Shown here piece after piece: positions 37,271 to 46,096 of a stretch of 64,000 bases of DNA; within the stretch, counting starts at the first letter, position 1; each line of letters opens with the position of its first letter. The translations under genes and the position numbers were made by a program. Where the stretch lies: the NCBI RefSeq assembly GCF_037023745.1, contig NZ_CP146101.1, forward strand, positions 2,596,001-2,660,000, given 5' to 3'. The notes beneath the pieces are model-generated. The model did not search any database. It was given only the letters and a program-made list of their open reading frames with translations, and was not told where the DNA came from. The stretch comes from Streptomyces sp. SCSIO 30461. Lineage in GTDB: Bacteria; Actinomycetota; Actinomycetes; Streptomycetales; Streptomycetaceae.

Positions 37271-38479
37271 ATGGAGACTCCGGGGTCGCAGACGTCTCTG
37301 CATCGGGCGAATCTCGAGCGCGTCGTACGTGCCGTGCGCATGGCCGGTTCGCTCACTCAGGCCGAGATCGCGAGGTCGACCGGCCTGTCCGCCGCCACGG
37401 TCTCCAACATCGTTCGCGAACTGAAGGAGGGCGGCACGGTCGAGGTGACCCCCACCTCGGCGGGCGGCAGGCGGGCCAGGAGCGTGTCGCTGAGCGGGGA
37501 CGCCGGGATCGTGGTCGGGGTGGACTTCGGCCACACCCATCTGCGGGTCGCCGTGGGAAACCTCGCCCATCAGGTGCTGGCCGAGGAGTCCGAGCCGCTC
37601 GATGTCGACGCCTCGTCCGAGGAGGGCTTCGGGCGGGCGCAAGCACTGGTCAGACGCCTGATCGCGGACACCGGGATCAGCGCGGACAAGGTGATCGGGG
37701 TCGGACTCGGTGTGCCGGGTCCGATCGATGTCGAGTCCGGGACGCTGGGGTCGACTTCGATCCTGCCGGGGTGGACCGGGATAAACCCCAGCGCCGAGCT
37801 CTCACGCCGCCTCGGGGTGCCGGTGTACGTCGACAACGACGCCAACCTCGGCGCGCTCGGCGAGCTGGTCTGGGGGAGCGGCCGGGGAGTGAAGGACCTC
37901 GCCTACATCAAGGTGGCGAGCGGTGTGGGTGCCGGACTGGTCATCAACGGCCAGATCTACCGGGGCCCAGGCGGTACGGCGGGAGAGATCGGGCACATCA
38001 CCCTGGACGAGTCGGGGCCCGTCTGCCGTTGCGGCAACCGGGGCTGCCTGGAGACCTTCGCGTCCGCCCGGTATGTACTGCCGCTGCTCCAGCCCGGCCA
38101 CGGTCCCGATCTGACCATGGAGCGGGTCGTGCAGCTCGCGCGCGAGGGCGATCCGGGCTGCCGCAGGGTGATCGCCGACGTCGGGCGGCACATCGGCAGC
38201 GGGGTGGCGAACCTGTGCAACCTGCTCAATCCGACCAGGGTCGTACTCGGCGGCAGTCTCGCCGAAGCGGGAGAGCTGGTGCTCGCGCCGATCAGGGAGT
38301 CCGTCTCCCGTTATGCGATTCCCAGCGCGGCCCGCCAGCTCTCGCTGCTGCCCGGGGCGTTGGGGAGCCGGGCCGAGGTGCTGGGAGCGCTGGCCCTCGT
38401 GCTCAGTGAAATGGGTGATTCTACGCTTATGGATGGTTCTGGCAGTGCGCTCTCCGTGGGTGCGCCTGCCTTCACTTAG
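37271..38479 (+). CDS. rok7B7: ROK-family transcriptional regulator Rok7B7
   Basis: A 402-residue DNA-binding repressor/activator. An N-terminal winged helix-turn-helix (SLTQAEIARSTGLSAATVSN) is followed by a ROK sugar-kinase fold: VGVDFGHTHLRVAVG (phosphate-binding loop), GVGLGVPGPID, DNDANLGALGE, and the zinc motif CRCGNRGCLE with GEIGHI before it. ATG 37271 has GGGAG at a good distance; GTG 37259 is an alternative. From memory, the S. coelicolor orthologue sits in the same place between ngcEFG and xylFGH, and affects xylose uptake, carbon catabolite control and antibiotic production. Position suggests it controls one or both flanking importers. Confidence 0.88.
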   Translation: METPGSQTSLHRANLERVVRAVRMAGSLTQAEIARSTGLSAATVSNIVRELKEGGTVEVTPTSAGGRRARSVSLSGDAGIVVGVDFGHTHLRVAVGNLAHQVLAEESEPLDVDASSEEGFGRAQALVRRLIADTGISADKVIGVGLGVPGPIDVESGTLGSTSILPGWTGINPSAELSRRLGVPVYVDNDANLGALGELVWGSGRGVKDLAYIKVASGVGAGLVINGQIYRGPGGTAGEIGHITLDESGPVCRCGNRGCLETFASARYVLPLLQPGHGPDLTMERVVQLAREGDPGCRRVIADVGRHIGSGVANLCNLLNPTRVVLGGSLAEAGELVLAPIRESVSRYAIPSAARQLSLLPGALGSRAEVLGALALVLSEMGDSTLMDGSGSALSVGAPAFT

Positions 38480-38503
38480 ATAACGAATGGCACCGTTGTC
38501 ATC
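38479..38503. promoter_or_regulatory. Operator-like half-sites upstream of xylF
   Basis: Just after the rok7B7 stop, GATAACG and CGTT-GTCATC form a loose inverted repeat with 8 central bases. The right arm shares TTGTCA with the palindrome in front of the mannosidase gene (33223-33234). It is a candidate site for Rok7B7 or a LacI-type regulator. A small hairpin AAGGATTTACTCCTT follows at 38510-38524. Confidence 0.35.
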
Positions 38504-38598
38504 TCGTTAAGGATTTACTCCTTGACGGCGGAGAGGCGCCCGAGTTGACTTCCAGCCACCTCGGCCGCGCGACGCGGCCTCGTCAGGGAGGTTTCTGA

Positions 38599-39711
38599 AT
38601 GAACACGCAGATGCGTCGTGCCGCCGTGGCCATCGCCGCCACCGCCATGGCCGTGTCCCTCGCCGCCTGTGGCAGCGCCAAGGAGTCCGGGGAGAACGCC
38701 AACAGCGCGGGCGAGAAGAAGGGTGACGACCTCAAGATCGGTCTGCTCCTCCCGGAGAACCAGACCGCTCGCTACGAGAAGTTCGACAAGCCGCTGATCG
38801 AAGAGGAGATCAGCAAGCTCACGAACGGCAAGGCCGAGGTCGTCTACGCCAACGCCAAGCAGGACGCGACGCTCCAGACCCAGCAGGTCGAGACGATGAT
38901 CACCAACAAGGTGGACGCGCTGATCATCGACGCGGTCGACTCCAAGGCGATCGCCGGCAGCGTCAAGAAGGCGAAGGAGGCCGGTATCCCGGTCGTCGCC
39001 TTCGACCGTCTCGCCGAGGGTCCGATTGACGCGTACACCTCCTTCGACAACGAAGAGGTCGGCCACGTCCAGGGCAAGGCGCTCCTCGCGGCGCTGGGCG
39101 ACAAGGCCAAGGACGGCCAGATCGTCATGATGAACGGTGCCATCACCGACCCGAACGCCGCCCTCTTCAAGAAGGGCGCCAAGGCCGAGTTCGAGGGCAA
39201 GGTCAACATCGGCAAGGAGTACGACACCAAGGAGTGGAAGCCGGAGAACGCCAACTCCAACATGGAGGCAGCGATCTCTGCTCTCGGCAAGGACAAGATC
39301 ATCGGCGTCTACTCCGCCAACGACGGCATGGCGGGCGGCATCATCACCGCACTCAAGGCCGGCGGCTTCACCAAGCTCCCGCCGGTCACCGGCCAGGACG
39401 CCGAGCTTGCCGGTGTCCAGCGGATCGTCGCGGGCGAGCAGTACATGAGCGTCTACAAGCCGTACGCCCCCGAGGCCGCCGCCGCCGCCAAGATGGCCGT
39501 GCGGCTCGCCAAGGGCGAGGAGCTCACGGACGTGGAGACCGCCCGGGTCGACAGCCCCACGAACACCGGAATCCCCGCCGTGCTCGTCCCGGTCGTCTCG
39601 CTGACCAAGGACAACATCAAGGACACCGTGCTCAAGGACGGCATCTACACCATCGACGAGATCTGCACCGCGAAGTACAAGGCCGCCTGCGAAGCGGCCG
39701 GCCTGAAGTAG
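38599..39711 (+). CDS. xylF: Xylose-type sugar-binding lipoprotein XylF
   Basis: A 370-residue periplasmic-binding-protein-like lipoprotein of cluster B (ribose/xylose type). The signal peptide ends in the lipobox SLAACGS. The two-lobed fold is clear from DDLKIGLLLPENQTARYEKF, VDALIIDAVDSKAIAGSVKK, VVAFDRLAEG and GVYSANDGMAGGIITALKAG. ATG 38599 follows GGGAGG. It delivers its pentose to the XylGH importer encoded next. Two strong hairpins in the 277 bases before xylG could reduce downstream expression, giving the usual excess of binding protein over transporter. Confidence 0.87.
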   Translation: MNTQMRRAAVAIAATAMAVSLAACGSAKESGENANSAGEKKGDDLKIGLLLPENQTARYEKFDKPLIEEEISKLTNGKAEVVYANAKQDATLQTQQVETMITNKVDALIIDAVDSKAIAGSVKKAKEAGIPVVAFDRLAEGPIDAYTSFDNEEVGHVQGKALLAALGDKAKDGQIVMMNGAITDPNAALFKKGAKAEFEGKVNIGKEYDTKEWKPENANSNMEAAISALGKDKIIGVYSANDGMAGGIITALKAGGFTKLPPVTGQDAELAGVQRIVAGEQYMSVYKPYAPEAAAAAKMAVRLAKGEELTDVETARVDSPTNTGIPAVLVPVVSLTKDNIKDTVLKDGIYTIDEICTAKYKAACEAAGLK

Positions 39712-39800
39712 GCCCCCGGAGTCCCGGCCGGCGTCCGGACCATCGGAGTCCAGACGCGGAGCCCAGGCCAGGGACCCAGGGACCGCCGGAAGCCTGCCCG

Positions 39801-39863
39801 GTGCCCCGCCCCAGTCCAGTCCCGCTATAGGGGCGGGGCACCGAGCAGAAACGCTTCTGCTCG
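39801..39863 (+). terminator. Two consecutive hairpins between xylF and xylG
   Basis: GTGCCCCGCCCC (39801-39812) pairs perfectly with GGGGCGGGGCAC (39830-39841), and directly after it CGAGCAGAA (39842-39850) pairs with TTCTGCTCG (39855-39863) around a 4-base loop. With no U-run and the operon continuing, these probably act as a partial terminator or as protection of the xylF mRNA 3' end. Confidence 0.6.
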
Positions 39864-39997
39864 ATGCTTCCGCATGCTTCCGGCCTGCTTGCTTCCGGTT
39901 GTTTCTGAATACTTGATTCTGCTCGACCCACCGCACCACCTGGCCTTCCGGGAGGCGCGGCTGCCCCGCCGGTCAGGCGGCGAAGGAGATGGTTCAC

Positions 39998-40777
39998 GTG
40001 TTGGCTACGCCCGTGCTGGCGTTGCGCGGGGTCTCCAAGCGGTTCGGTGCCGTCCAGGCGCTCACCGACGTAGAGCTTGAGGTCCATGCCGGCGAGGTGG
40101 TCGCCCTCGTAGGCGACAACGGCGCCGGTAAATCCACGCTGGTCAAGACGATCGCAGGAGTGCACCCGATCGATGAGGGCGTCATCGAGTGGGAGGGCAG
40201 GCCGGTCGCGATCCACAAGCCGCACGACGCCCAGAACCTGGGTATCGCGACCGTCTACCAGGACCTCGCGCTGTGCGACAACATCGACGTCGTCGGCAAC
40301 CTCTACCTCGGCCGTGAGCTGCGCAAGCGCGGTGTGCTGGACGAGGTCGAGATGGAGCGCCGCTCCCGTGAGCTGCTGAGCACGCTGTCGATCCGCATCC
40401 CCAGCGTCCGTATCCCGATCGCCTCCCTCTCCGGCGGTCAGCGGCAGACCGTGGCCATCGCCCGCTCGATGCTCGGTGAGCCCAAGCTCGTCATCCTCGA
40501 CGAGCCCACCGCCGCGCTCGGCGTCGAGCAGACCGCACAGGTGCTCGACCTCGTGGAGCGGCTGCGGGAGCGCGGCCACGCCGTCATCCTCATCAGCCAC
40601 AACATGGCCGATGTGAAGGCCGTCGCCGACAAGGTGGCCGTGCTCCGACTCGGCCGGAACAACGGCGTCTTCGACGTCAAGTCCACCTCGCAGGAAGAGA
40701 TCATCTCCGCCATCACCGGCGCCACGGACAACGCCGTGACCCGTCGTGCGGCGCGCACCTCGGAGGCGCAGAAGTGA
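39998..40777 (+). CDS. xylG: Single-domain sugar ABC transporter ATPase XylG
   Basis: A 259-residue ATPase with one complete nucleotide-binding domain: Walker A GDNGAGKS, Q-loop VYQDLALCDN, signature LSGGQRQ, Walker B LVILDEPTAA, switch His in ILISHNM. E. coli XylG and RbsA carry two such domains in about 500 residues; here only one is present, so it presumably acts as a homodimer. GTG 39998 is chosen because GAAGGAG abuts the earlier ATG 39989 with no spacing. The stop overlaps the xylH start by four bases, so translation is coupled. Confidence 0.86.
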   Translation: MLATPVLALRGVSKRFGAVQALTDVELEVHAGEVVALVGDNGAGKSTLVKTIAGVHPIDEGVIEWEGRPVAIHKPHDAQNLGIATVYQDLALCDNIDVVGNLYLGRELRKRGVLDEVEMERRSRELLSTLSIRIPSVRIPIASLSGGQRQTVAIARSMLGEPKLVILDEPTAALGVEQTAQVLDLVERLRERGHAVILISHNMADVKAVADKVAVLRLGRNNGVFDVKSTSQEEIISAITGATDNAVTRRAARTSEAQK

Positions 40778-42069
40778 GCACCCACAAGACCTCCGGCCGA
40801 CACGGCGGCGGACACCAGGTAGTGAACCCGGACGCCGCCCATGACGCGGTCACCGCGGTCGACCCTCGGCTGCTGGTACGCGAGCAGGGCCTCGCGGGCT
40901 ACTTCTCCGAGTTCAAGCGCAAGCTGCACGCCGGTGACCTCGGCTCCATCCCGGTCGTGATCGGCCTGGTCATCATCGCCATCGTCTTCCAGAGCCTGAA
41001 CTCCGAGTTCCTTTCCGCGAAGAACATCTCGGACATCGCCGTGACCATGGTGGGCACCGGCACGATGGCCGTGGGCATCATCTTCGTGCTGCTGCTCGGA
41101 GAGATCGACCTGTCGGTCGGCTCGGTCAGCGGTGTCTCCGGGGCGATCGTCGCGGTCATGGCCGTGAGCCACGGGATGAACGAATGGCTCTCGGTCCTCG
41201 TGGCCCTCGCCGCCGGTGCCGCGATCGGCGCGCTCCACGGCTTCTTCTTCGCGAAGATCGGCGCCCCGGCGTTCGCCGTCACCCTCGCCGGTCTGCTGTT
41301 CTGGCTGGGCTTCATGCTCCAGCTCCTCGGTGACCATGGCACCATCAACCTGGACAGCGAAGGCGCCGTCGGTCAACTGACCACGTACTTCTTCTCCGAC
41401 GTGGCCGCCGCCTACGGACTGGCCACCGCCGCGGTCGCGGTGTTCTTCGTGACGTCGTTCCTGGACAACCGCCGCCGTGCGGCCGTCGGGGTCCCGTCCC
41501 GTCCGGTGTCCGACATCGTGCTGCGCACGGTGCTGCTGGCCGTCATCGCCTTCGGCGCAGCGTTCATGTTCAACCAGTACAAGGGCCTGCCGCTGGCCTT
41601 CGTCCTGTTCCTCGCCATCCTGGTGATCACGGACTTCGTGCTCCGCCGCACCGCCTACGGCCGCAGGATCTTCGCGCTCGGCGGCAGCGTCGAGGCCGCC
41701 CGCCGCGCCGGCATCAACGTCGCCGCGGTCCGGATCTCGGTCTTCGCGCTCTCCGGGTTCTTCGCGGCGGTCGGCGGTCTGTTCTGGGCCTCCAAGATCG
41801 CGGCCGCCAACCAGAGCGCCGGTACAGGCGACCTGCTGATGAACGTCATCGCGGCGGCCGTCATCGGCGGCACCAGCCTCTTCGGCGGACGCGGCCGGAC
41901 GTGGAACGCCCTGCTCGGCGCCCTGGTGATCGTCGCGATCCAATACGGTCTCGCGCTCGAAGGCATCAGGACCCCGGTGGTCTACATGATCACCGGTGGG
42001 GTGCTGCTCGCCACCGTCGTGATCGACTCGGTCACACGCAAGACGCAGAAGACCGCGGGCCGCGCGTAA
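40774..42069 (+). CDS. xylH: Sugar ABC transporter permease XylH
   Basis: A 431-residue permease with about ten hydrophobic segments, of the ribose/xylose permease group. LLLGEIDLSVGSVSGVSGAI is the family hallmark, and RRAGINVAAVRISVFALSGF plus GGTSLFGGRGRTWNALLGAL mark the conserved C-terminal half. GTG 40774 overlaps the xylG stop. Together XylF, XylG and XylH form a pentose importer. A perfect 14-bp stem hairpin follows at 42083, ending the operon before dxs. Confidence 0.87.
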   Translation: MSTHKTSGRHGGGHQVVNPDAAHDAVTAVDPRLLVREQGLAGYFSEFKRKLHAGDLGSIPVVIGLVIIAIVFQSLNSEFLSAKNISDIAVTMVGTGTMAVGIIFVLLLGEIDLSVGSVSGVSGAIVAVMAVSHGMNEWLSVLVALAAGAAIGALHGFFFAKIGAPAFAVTLAGLLFWLGFMLQLLGDHGTINLDSEGAVGQLTTYFFSDVAAAYGLATAAVAVFFVTSFLDNRRRAAVGVPSRPVSDIVLRTVLLAVIAFGAAFMFNQYKGLPLAFVLFLAILVITDFVLRRTAYGRRIFALGGSVEAARRAGINVAAVRISVFALSGFFAAVGGLFWASKIAAANQSAGTGDLLMNVIAAAVIGGTSLFGGRGRTWNALLGALVIVAIQYGLALEGIRTPVVYMITGGVLLATVVIDSVTRKTQKTAGRA

Positions 42070-42082
42070 CGCCGCTCACACA

Positions 42083-42112
42083 GTGCCCGGCACCGGAACC
42101 GGTGCCGGGCAC
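42083..42112 (+). terminator. Terminator after xylH
   Basis: A perfect inverted repeat with 14-bp arms (GTGCCCGGCACCGG and its complement) around two bases starts 13 bases after the xylH stop. No T-run follows, which is usual for Streptomyces terminators. Confidence 0.8.
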
Positions 42113-42234
42113 TTCCGCGTGTTCATCCGAGGACGCGGGTAGCGATACGCGGACAGCGGCGACCCCGTCCGTCACCGGGTTGAGCCGTTCGTGGGCAGGC
42201 CCACCGAATGGAGGGACGCGCAACACACCGCCCG

Positions 42235-42265
42235 ATGACTGCCGCCGGGAGCGGAACACTAGACT
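42235..42265 (+). promoter_or_regulatory. Possible vegetative promoter of dxs
   Basis: TAGACT at 42260-42265 is an excellent Streptomyces vegetative -10 box, with ATGACT at 42235-42240 as a weak -35 box 19 bases upstream. Transcription would begin near 42272, giving a leader of about 39 bases that contains the GGAGG site of dxs. Confidence 0.45.
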
Positions 42266-42310
42266 CGGCGGATCGGCATGCTCGACCAGCTCACACGCAA
42301 GGAGGAACGG

Positions 42311-44233
42311 GTGGCATTGCTTACCCGTATCAAGGGACCTCGGGATCTGGACCGGCTCAGCCCGGAGCAGCTCGACCAGCTGGCCGCAGAGATCCGGACT
42401 TTTCTCGTGGACGCCGTGTCCAAGACCGGCGGTCACCTCGGCCCCAACCTCGGTGTGGTCGAACTGACCATCGCCCTGCACAGGGTCTTCGAGTCGCCCA
42501 GAGACAGGGTTCTGTGGGACACCGGCCACCAGAGCTATGTGCACAAGCTGCTGACCGGCCGCCAGGACTTCTCGAAGCTGAAGATGAAGGGCGGCCTCTC
42601 CGGCTACCCGGCGCGCTCCGAGTCGGAGCACGACCTCATCGAGAACTCCCACGCCTCGACGGTGCTCGGCTGGGCCGACGGCCTAGCCAAGGCCAACGAG
42701 GTCCTGAAGAAGGACGACCATGTCGTCGCCGTCATCGGCGACGGCGCCCTCACCGGCGGTATGGCCTGGGAGGCGCTCAACAACATCGCGGACGCCAAGG
42801 ATCGCCCGCTCGTCATCGTGGTCAACGACAACGAGCGCTCCTATGCCCCGACCATCGGCGGCCTGGCGAACCACCTGGCGACGCTGCGGACCACCGACGG
42901 CTACGAGCGCTTCCTGGCCCGGGGCAAGGAGATCCTGGAGCGCACCCCCGTTCTCGGCAAGCCGCTCTACGAGACCCTGCACGGTGCCAAGAAGGGTCTC
43001 AAGGACTTCATCGCCCCGCAGGGCATGTTCGAGGACCTGGGCCTGAAGTACGTCGGCCCGATCGACGGCCATGACATCACCGCGCTGGAGTCCGCGCTCA
43101 CCCGGGCGAAGCGGTTCGGCGGCCCGGTCATCGTGCACTGCCTCACCGAGAAGGGCCGCGGCTACCAGCCGGCCCTCCAGGACGAGGCGGACCGGTTCCA
43201 CGCCGTCGGCAAGATCCACCCCGACACCGGACTGCCGATCGCCAGTTCAGGCCTGGACTGGACCTCCGTCTTCGGCGAGGAGATGGTCGCGCTCGGCAAG
43301 GAGCGCGAGGACATCGTGGCGATCACCGCGGCGATGCTCCAGCCCGTCGGCCTGGACAAGTTCGCCAAGGCGTTCCCCGAGCGGGTGTACGACGTCGGAA
43401 TCGCCGAGCAGCACGGCGCGGTGTCCGCCGCCGGTCTCGCCACCGGTGGCCTGCACCCGGTCTTCGCGGTATACGCGACCTTCCTGAACCGCGCCTTCGA
43501 CCAGGTGCTGATGGACGTGGCGCTGCACAAGTGCGGGGTGACCTTCGTACTGGACCGCGCGGGCGTCACCGGCACCGACGGCGCCTCGCACAACGGTATG
43601 TGGGACATGTCGATCCTCCAGGTCGTCCCCGGCCTGCGGATCGCCGCCCCTCGCGACGCCGATCAGGTGCGCGCCCAGCTCCGCGAGGCCGTCCAGGTCG
43701 AGGACGCGCCGACGGTGGTGCGCTTCTCCAAGGGCGCGGTCGGCCCCGCGGTCCAGGCCGTGGGCCGGATCGGCGGCATGGACGTGCTGCGCAGGCCGGG
43801 CGCCGAGCGTCCGGATGTGCTGCTGGTGTCGGTCGGCGCGCTCGCGCCGATGTGCCTGGAGATCGCGGACCTGCTCGACAAGCAGGGCATCTCCACGACC
43901 GTCGTGGACCCGCGCTGGGTCAAGCCGGTCGACGAGGCGCTCGCCCCGCTCGCCGACGAGCACCGGGTCGTGGTCACCGTCGAGGACAACATCAGGGTCG
44001 GTGGTGTCGGGGCGGCGGTGTCCCAGGCGTTGCGTGACGCGGGTGTCGACCTGCCGCTGCGCGACTTCGGCATCCCGCCGCGCTTCCTCGACCACGCCTC
44101 CCGCAAGGAGGTCATGGCCGAGATCGGTCTGACGGCGCCCGACATCGCCCGCCAGGTCACCGGCCTCGTCGCCAAGCTCGACGGCCGTCTCGAGGACGAA
44201 CCGGCCGAGGCGAGGCAGGCCGCCCGGGACTGA
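42311..44233 (+). CDS. dxs: 1-deoxy-D-xylulose-5-phosphate synthase
   Basis: A 640-residue thiamin-diphosphate enzyme that joins pyruvate and glyceraldehyde 3-phosphate, the first step of the MEP isoprenoid pathway. The N-terminal domain has [30 protein letters not shown] and the ThDP-binding [16 protein letters not shown]; the central transketolase-like domain has [17 protein letters not shown] with the catalytic Glu, and [18 protein letters not shown] 42311 with GGAGGAACGG directly upstream is strongly preferred over the in-frame start 33 bases earlier. Its place directly after xylFGH is conserved as I recall it in Streptomyces. A strong terminator follows at 44274. Confidence 0.96.
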   Translation: MALLTRIKGPRDLDRLSPEQLDQLAAEIRTFLVDAVSKTGGHLGPNLGVVELTIALHRVFESPRDRVLWDTGHQSYVHKLLTGRQDFSKLKMKGGLSGYPARSESEHDLIENSHASTVLGWADGLAKANEVLKKDDHVVAVIGDGALTGGMAWEALNNIADAKDRPLVIVVNDNERSYAPTIGGLANHLATLRTTDGYERFLARGKEILERTPVLGKPLYETLHGAKKGLKDFIAPQGMFEDLGLKYVGPIDGHDITALESALTRAKRFGGPVIVHCLTEKGRGYQPALQDEADRFHAVGKIHPDTGLPIASSGLDWTSVFGEEMVALGKEREDIVAITAAMLQPVGLDKFAKAFPERVYDVGIAEQHGAVSAAGLATGGLHPVFAVYATFLNRAFDQVLMDVALHKCGVTFVLDRAGVTGTDGASHNGMWDMSILQVVPGLRIAAPRDADQVRAQLREAVQVEDAPTVVRFSKGAVGPAVQAVGRIGGMDVLRRPGAERPDVLLVSVGALAPMCLEIADLLDKQGISTTVVDPRWVKPVDEALAPLADEHRVVVTVEDNIRVGGVGAAVSQALRDAGVDLPLRDFGIPPRFLDHASRKEVMAEIGLTAPDIARQVTGLVAKLDGRLEDEPAEARQAARD

Positions 44234-44273
44234 CGCCGGCGCTGAGGCCGCGCACCGCACTCGGCAGGACATT

Positions 44274-44316
44274 GGGCCGGTCGGACCACCCGTAAGGGGG
44301 TTCGACCGGCCCTTTC
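44274..44316 (+). terminator. Terminator after dxs
   Basis: GGGCCGGTCG (44274-44283) pairs perfectly with CGACCGGCCC (44303-44312) across a 19-base loop, followed by TTT. It lies 41 bases after the dxs stop and separates it from the permease gene. Confidence 0.75.
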
Positions 44317-44400
44317 GTGTGAAACGGCGTATGAGGGCGGGCGGGGTCTCGTCCCCCCTCTCGATCATGGGCATACAGCCATGGGCACGGAGGTACGCCG

Positions 44401-45912
44401 GTGAGTACGGATCAGAAGTCGCCAGATCCCGGATTGTTCCGGACGAAATCGGTCGAGCAATCGATCCGGGACACCGAGGAGCCCGAGCACGCGCTCAAGA
44501 AGTCCCTCTCTGCCTGGGACCTGACCGTCTTCGGTGTCGGCGTCATCATCGGCACTGGCATCTTCGTGCTCACCGGCAAGGTGGCCAAGGAGAACGCGGG
44601 CCCGGCCACCGCGCTCGCCTTCATCGCCGCCGGAATCGTCTGTGCGCTGGCCGCCCTCTGCTACGCCGAGTTCGCCTCCACCGTCCCGGTGGCCGGTTCG
44701 GCCTACACGTTCGCGTACGCCTCGCTCGGCGAGTTGGTGGCCTGGATCATCGGCTGGGACCTCGTCCTGGAGTTCGCGCTGGGGACTGCGGTGGTGGCGG
44801 TCGGCTGGTCCGGCTATGTGCGCTCGCTGATCGACCACGCGGGCTGGCATCTGCCACGCGTATTCGAAGGGCCGGACGCACCCGGCGGCACCTTCGACGT
44901 CCTCGCCTTCCTGCTGGTCCTCGTGCTGACGGTGATCCTCGTCGTCGGGATGAAGCTGTCCGCCCGGATCACCGCCGTCGTCGTGGCCATCAAGGTGACC
45001 GTGGTCCTGATCGTGATCATCGCCGGCCTCTTCTTCGTCGTGGGCAGCAACTACGAGCCGTTCATCCCCCCGTCGGAGGCCCCGCCCGGCGGCATCTCCG
45101 GCTGGGACGCACCGCTGGTCCAGCTGCTGTTCGGCTACGAACCGACCAACTTCGGCGTCATGGGCATCTTCACCGCCGCGTCCGTCGTGTTCTTCGCCTT
45201 CATCGGATTCGACGTGGTGGCCACCGCGGCCGAGGAGACCAAGCGCCCGCAGCGGGACATGCCGCGCGGCATCCTCGGCTCGCTCCTCATCTGCACCGTG
45301 CTGTACGTGGCGGTCTCGATCGTGGTCACCGGTATGCAGCACTACAGCGAGTTGTCGGTGAGCGCGCCGCTGGCCGATGCCTTCAAGGCCGTAGGGCACC
45401 CCTTCTACGCCGGAATCATCAGCTTCGGCGCCGCCGTCGGCCTCACCACGGTGTGTCTGATCCTGTTGCTCGGCCAGACCCGGGTGTTCTTCGCCATGAG
45501 CCGCGACGGGCTGCTGCCCCGCTTCTTCTCGGTCACCCACCCGAAGTACCGCACCCCGTACCGCCCGACCATCCTCCTCGGTGTGGTCATCGCGGTCGTC
45601 GCCGGCTTCACCAGCATCAACGAACTCGCGACGCTGGTGAACATCGGCACGCTCTTCGCCTTCGTCCTCGTGGCCATCGGCGTGATCGTGCTCCGCCGTA
45701 CCCGCCCCGACCTGCACCGCTCGTTCCGCACCCCGTGGGTGCCGTTGCTGCCGATCGTCTCGGTCGCGGCCACGGTGTGGCTGATGCTCAACCTTCCGGG
45801 TGAGACCTGGTTCCGGTTTGCCGTGTGGATGCTGATCGGAGTGGCGGTCTACCTCCTCTACGGCCGCAGCCACAGCCGCCTGGGCAAGGAAGGCAGGGAC
45901 GCCAAGTACTGA
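44401..45912 (+). CDS. Cationic amino-acid-type APC permease
   Basis: A 503-residue membrane protein with twelve to fourteen hydrophobic segments and an N-terminal cytoplasmic tail of about 40 residues. The first helix carries GVGVIIGTGIFVLTGKVA, the hallmark of the CAT/YfnA branch of APC transporters, followed by CYAEFASTVPVAGSAYTFAY and FFAFIGFDVVATAAEETKRP, both strongly conserved in that branch. It probably imports basic or small neutral amino acids by proton symport. GTG 44401 follows GGAGG. A strong hairpin at 45974 ends the transcript. Confidence 0.9.
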   Translation: MSTDQKSPDPGLFRTKSVEQSIRDTEEPEHALKKSLSAWDLTVFGVGVIIGTGIFVLTGKVAKENAGPATALAFIAAGIVCALAALCYAEFASTVPVAGSAYTFAYASLGELVAWIIGWDLVLEFALGTAVVAVGWSGYVRSLIDHAGWHLPRVFEGPDAPGGTFDVLAFLLVLVLTVILVVGMKLSARITAVVVAIKVTVVLIVIIAGLFFVVGSNYEPFIPPSEAPPGGISGWDAPLVQLLFGYEPTNFGVMGIFTAASVVFFAFIGFDVVATAAEETKRPQRDMPRGILGSLLICTVLYVAVSIVVTGMQHYSELSVSAPLADAFKAVGHPFYAGIISFGAAVGLTTVCLILLLGQTRVFFAMSRDGLLPRFFSVTHPKYRTPYRPTILLGVVIAVVAGFTSINELATLVNIGTLFAFVLVAIGVIVLRRTRPDLHRSFRTPWVPLLPIVSVAATVWLMLNLPGETWFRFAVWMLIGVAVYLLYGRSHSRLGKEGRDAKY

Positions 45913-45973
45913 ACGGGTCGTCCTGACCGGTCACCGAGGCCGCCCTCACGAAGCCCGCTCGACCAGACCCTCA

Positions 45974-46032
45974 CGAAGCCCGTGTTTCGCGTCGGCCACC
46001 GGACCGGTCATCGTCGCGAAACACGGGCTTCG
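45974..46032 (+). terminator. 18-bp stem terminator after the permease gene
   Basis: CGAAGCCCGTGTTTCGCG (45974-45991) is perfectly complementary to 46015-46032 across a 23-base loop. It lies 61 bases after the permease stop. The first arm's TCACGAAGCCCG is also repeated just upstream (about 45947), perhaps a slipped copy. Confidence 0.8.
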
Positions 46033-46096
46033 CCAGGTGTTATCGTCACGTGAATCACGCGCTTGAACAGGCGCTTGGGAAAGGTGGCAACGGGCG

